Source: Pseudomonas sp. ISL-84 (GTDB lineage Bacteria > Bacillota > Bacilli > Bacillales > Cytobacillaceae). Taken from it: 64,000 nucleotides of DNA. Shown in pieces: positions 62,087 to 64,000 of the stretch (its first letter is position 1; each line of letters opens with the position of its first letter). Below the pieces are notes generated by a model. That model did not search any database and was not told where the DNA came from. It saw only the letters and a program-made list of their open reading frames with translations. The position numbers and the translations under genes were made by a program. The DNA is taken from NCBI GenBank assembly GCA_018613035.1, contig JAGGRA010000005.1, positions 1 to 64,000 on the forward strand, given 5' to 3'.

Positions 62087-63073
62087 AATTTTTCTTTCTG
62101 AATAAGCGTTATTTTTTGAATTTAATAAGTATTTACTAGGTTCCACGTTCTACTGAATTATTAAATAAGGAGCAGATCCGAATAGGGGAATTAATTTATT
62201 AATCAGATTTCTGATTAATCTTATTGCCTACTCATAAACTCGTATGAATAAATTACTAGATTGAACTCTTATGACGAATCCCCCTTCTTCCTGCTTATGC
62301 GAATACAAACAAAGCTGTCCTCTTTCTTTATTGATAAGCCTATTCCATAAAAGGATCAGCCTATACCAACACCCTTTCAATATCTAGCAAATATGAGAAA
62401 ACATCATTTTTTTGGCACTTGTATCAAAGGACAAGTACTCCGAACCTTCAGGCCTCATCTTTGATTTGTTTTTTCTATAATAACTTCTTAATTATTCCGG
62501 AAGGCAAACCTGACATATGTCCCCTAATAAGCTAATTAGATTTAAATAAGATGGTGGGGTTAATTAGAATGATTCAGGAAGAGTACAGGTTGAAACTGGA
62601 CATCGTTATATGTCGAACATTGAAAAAGCTAAAAACTTCACCTGAAGAAGCAGCATCAGTTGAAATATAAAGAGAAGGGGGGAGAGGTGTAATAAACACT
62701 TCAGCAAATGACCAGTCTAACTAGGGGGGATCTATCACTCCAGCTCATATTTCGCTTCTATAATATTTCGCTTCTATATTTGTTTGGTCGCTCACTATTT
62801 TTTCTTGCTTCTTATTTCCTACTAACGCTCATTTTTCATAATAGGAAATAAAAATGTGAGGACGCCTTGATTAACCGTTTTTCATAAAATATTATCTAGT
62901 TTTTAAGGATAAAGAAATAGTGGAACAGATACCATTTTTTGTTTCATAAGGGCTTCCTGTTATAAATCCTGCTTAGTCTTTGCAAAGGATACTGCACAGA
63001 AAAGGCGGGAGAGCATGGGATCTTTACCTTTAAAAAATTATCTACAAAAAGACTTTATCCAACTCCAGCTACT
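62087..63073. other. gene-poor spacer between the two iteron arrays
   Basis: No convincing gene. The region holds a perfect inverted repeat ATTAATCAGA/TCTGATTAAT (62198-62219), a 16-bp tandem duplication ATATTTCGCTTCTATA (62747 and 62763) and one possible 33-codon ORF (62569-62670). Base composition is AT-rich like the arrays. Confidence 0.6.
62569..62670 (+). CDS. possible small ORF between the arrays
   Basis: ATG at 62569 opens 33 codons (MIQEEYRLKLDIVICRTL, then KKLKTSPEEAASVEI). GGTGGGG lies about 11 nt upstream, and an in-frame ATG at 62551 would add six residues. The helical, charged composition could be real, but there is no homologue I recognise, and it may be chance. Confidence 0.25.
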   Translation: MIQEEYRLKLDIVICRTLKKLKTSPEEAASVEI

Positions 63074-63211
63074 AAATATACACTTTTGCATACGTGTATA
63101 CAAAGGCGCACACTTAGCTTTATACCAATAAGCATACGTTTTTGCACACTTGTTTACATTATTGAATACATTTGTATACATTATTGTTTACTTGCATACA
63201 GTTTTGTTTAC
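63074..63211. repeat. iteron array 2 (distal), TTGTTTAC/TTGCATAC octamers
   Basis: Thirteen octamers start at 63074, 63086, 63094, 63106, 63118, 63130, 63142, 63150, 63162, 63172, 63184, 63192 and 63204, spacings 12, 8, 12, 12, 12, 12, 8, 12, 10, 12, 8 and 12. The last eight are TTGCACAC, TTGTTTAC, TTGAATAC, TTGTATAC, TTGTTTAC, TTGCATAC and TTGTTTAC variants in the same orientation as array 1. It is more regular than array 1. Confidence 0.8.
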
Positions 63212-63295
63212 GGTAAAAAAACCTACTGTTATATCTCCCTTTTTACATATGTTTTTTCTTGCTTAGCACTTTATTATAGAATGAATTTATTCAAA

Positions 63296-63335
63296 GAAAA
63301 AGGACGCCCGTTTAACAATTGCCAGACGTCCTTTT
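63296..63335 (-). terminator. terminator of the DsrE genes
   Basis: AAAAGGACG (63298-63306) pairs with CGTCCTTTT (63327-63335); the A-run gives a T-tract on the minus strand. Confidence 0.8.
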
Positions 63336-63345
63336 AAGAATTCAT

Positions 63346-63726
63346 TCAAAAATGCATAAATAAATCTGCGCTTTGAGCTTCATTCAAAACCCATTTAATC
63401 GGGACCTGCTCAGCAGGGTAAAGAAATTCAAAATTATCATCAATATCTAAATCCACGACATACAGCTGAACACCCATTTCTACAGCAATCCCCAGCAGGT
63501 CATGTACAGACGAAACACCAAAGTCACTGACAGCATTTGAAAGATACTCCAGACCATGTGATGGTACGGAGATATATTTTTTATCCAATAGGTTGACGCC
63601 TTTGCGTGAAAAAGCCAAAAGAACTTCTGCACCTGAAGAGGCAGCACCAACAGCAACGTTTAGAGGAGGATAAGCTGTTTCCAATTCTTCATGCATGGCG
63701 AGTACAACTACCTTCTTTTGTTTCAT
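63346..63726 (-). CDS. DsrE/DsrF-like family protein
   Basis: The 126-residue protein has the alpha/beta pattern of the DsrE superfamily: VVVLAMHEELETAYPPLNVAVGAASSGAEVLLAFSRKG at the start and GIAVEMGVQLYVVDLD later. The family includes sulfur-relay proteins, but the usual active cysteine is not obvious here, so the role is open. AGGTTATTTTA precedes the ATG. It follows a second DsrE-type gene by 15 nt and ends in a terminator. Confidence 0.75.
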   Translation of the reverse strand: MKQKKVVVLAMHEELETAYPPLNVAVGAASSGAEVLLAFSRKGVNLLDKKYISVPSHGLEYLSNAVSDFGVSSVHDLLGIAVEMGVQLYVVDLDIDDNFEFLYPAEQVPIKWVLNEAQSADLFMHF

Positions 63727-63741
63727 TAAAATAACCTCCCA

Positions 63742-64000
63742 TCAGTAACTTAGCACAGCATCAGCACTGTACGCGATATCCAGAAAAGTGGCAACGCCGG
63801 CAGTTTCTGCCCCTTCTACAAGCTCTAATCCATCTGCTATTAGAACATTCATCTGGCATCCATATAAGTGAATTCCTTTATTAATAGCCTTCTGAATTAA
63901 AGCAGCAATATCAGCGTCATGCGTTCTTTCAACAATCTTCACATATCGCTTATCTAAAACCCTTGCACCATCCAAGTCAAAAAAGATCGATATATCATGA
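63742..64000 (-). CDS. DsrE-family protein, 5' end cut by the window edge
   Basis: The frame stays open to the window edge (HDISIFFDLDGARVL), so the TTG at 63975 is probably internal. The visible 86 codons include ERTHDADIAALIQKAINKGIHLYGCQMNVLIADGLELVEGAE, typical of DsrE/DsrF-like proteins with a cysteine in LYGCQMN where sulfur-relay members have their active cysteine. It is paired with the next gene, which lacks an equivalent cysteine, suggesting a heteromeric DsrE pair. Confidence 0.7.
   Translation of the reverse strand, partial: HDISIFFDLDGARVLDKRYVKIVERTHDADIAALIQKAINKGIHLYGCQMNVLIADGLELVEGAETAGVATFLDIAYSADAVLSY

Noticed and set aside
61935-63211. Plasmid or phage replication origin with iterons
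   Set aside because: No Rep, DnaA-box cluster or phage gene nearby; the partner genes are ParM/ParR-like, so a centromere role fits better.

Overview
The window is chromosomal DNA from an endospore-forming, low-to-mid GC Bacillaceae member (Bacillus/Cytobacillus/Mesobacillus-like). The backbone from 4.2 to 23.7 kb follows the B. subtilis order argS-ywiB, speB-speE, pbpG, ywhD-ywhC-ywhB, ywgA-ywfO, rsfA, lipL, pta, hemQ, gerQ, ywdK-ywdI, ung. Sporulation genes (rsfA, pbpG, gerQ, a dead cwlJ), bacillithiol synthesis and a ParB/Spo0J-type parS site (22998-23013) support this. I see no rRNA, tRNA, intact insertion sequence, CRISPR array or prophage.

Layout. 0.4-3.5 kb: acetolactate synthase-like enzyme plus aldehyde dehydrogenase operon behind a possible SigB promoter. 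3.7-8.6 kb: a short XapX gene, then argS/ywiB, two small genes and speB/speE, all on the minus strand. 8.9-23.7 kb: cell-wall, haem, lipoate, acetate and spore genes. 23.9-28.8 kb: a stress protein, a molybdenum-cofactor block (mobA-moaE-moaD-moeB), a TsdA-like dihaem cytochrome and an orphan response regulator. 29.2-37.5 kb: secreted amidase, pdxK, yojF-bshB2, rhodanese lipoprotein and a 1102-residue secreted amylase/pullulanase behind two cre-like sites. 37.6-46.2 kb: SRPBCC protein, Crp/Fnr regulator, ABC exporter with its TetR regulator, sugar dehydrogenase, HAD phosphatase, AlkD and a BCCT transporter. 46.4-59.9 kb: fatty-acid and nucleoside-type carriers, a second ABC-2 exporter, a tandem P-loop ATPase, EbsC, UDP-glucose dehydrogenase, oligo-1,6-glucosidase, a small zincin and a thioredoxin-reductase-like flavoprotein. 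60.0-64.0 kb: an actin-like ParM/ParR pair preceded by two iteron arrays about 1 kb apart, then two DsrE-family genes, the second cut by the window edge.

Most notable. (1) A chromosomal type II (actin) partition-like locus with a split centromere-like region of about 25 octamers spaced 8, 10 or 12 nt. (2) Short arrays, each with its own keyword, repeated about every 21 nt (two helical turns), placed just downstream of intrinsic terminators at 3.6, 13.2, 18.3, 28.9 and 32.2 kb. (3) Two ORF-less structured RNA-like repeats resembling HEARO/Isc omega RNA. (4) A cwlJ pseudogene upstream of intact gerQ. (5) ung without a canonical start codon.

Regulation visible in the sequence: cre sites at pta and at the starch enzyme, a LacI/CcpA-type operator at malL, a TetR operator pair bracketing the ABC promoter, a Crp/Fnr box in front of the Crp/Fnr gene, a SigE-like promoter before cwlJ-gerQ, and a palindrome in front of parM. 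Several Bacillaceae interspersed repeats occupy the gaps between genes.
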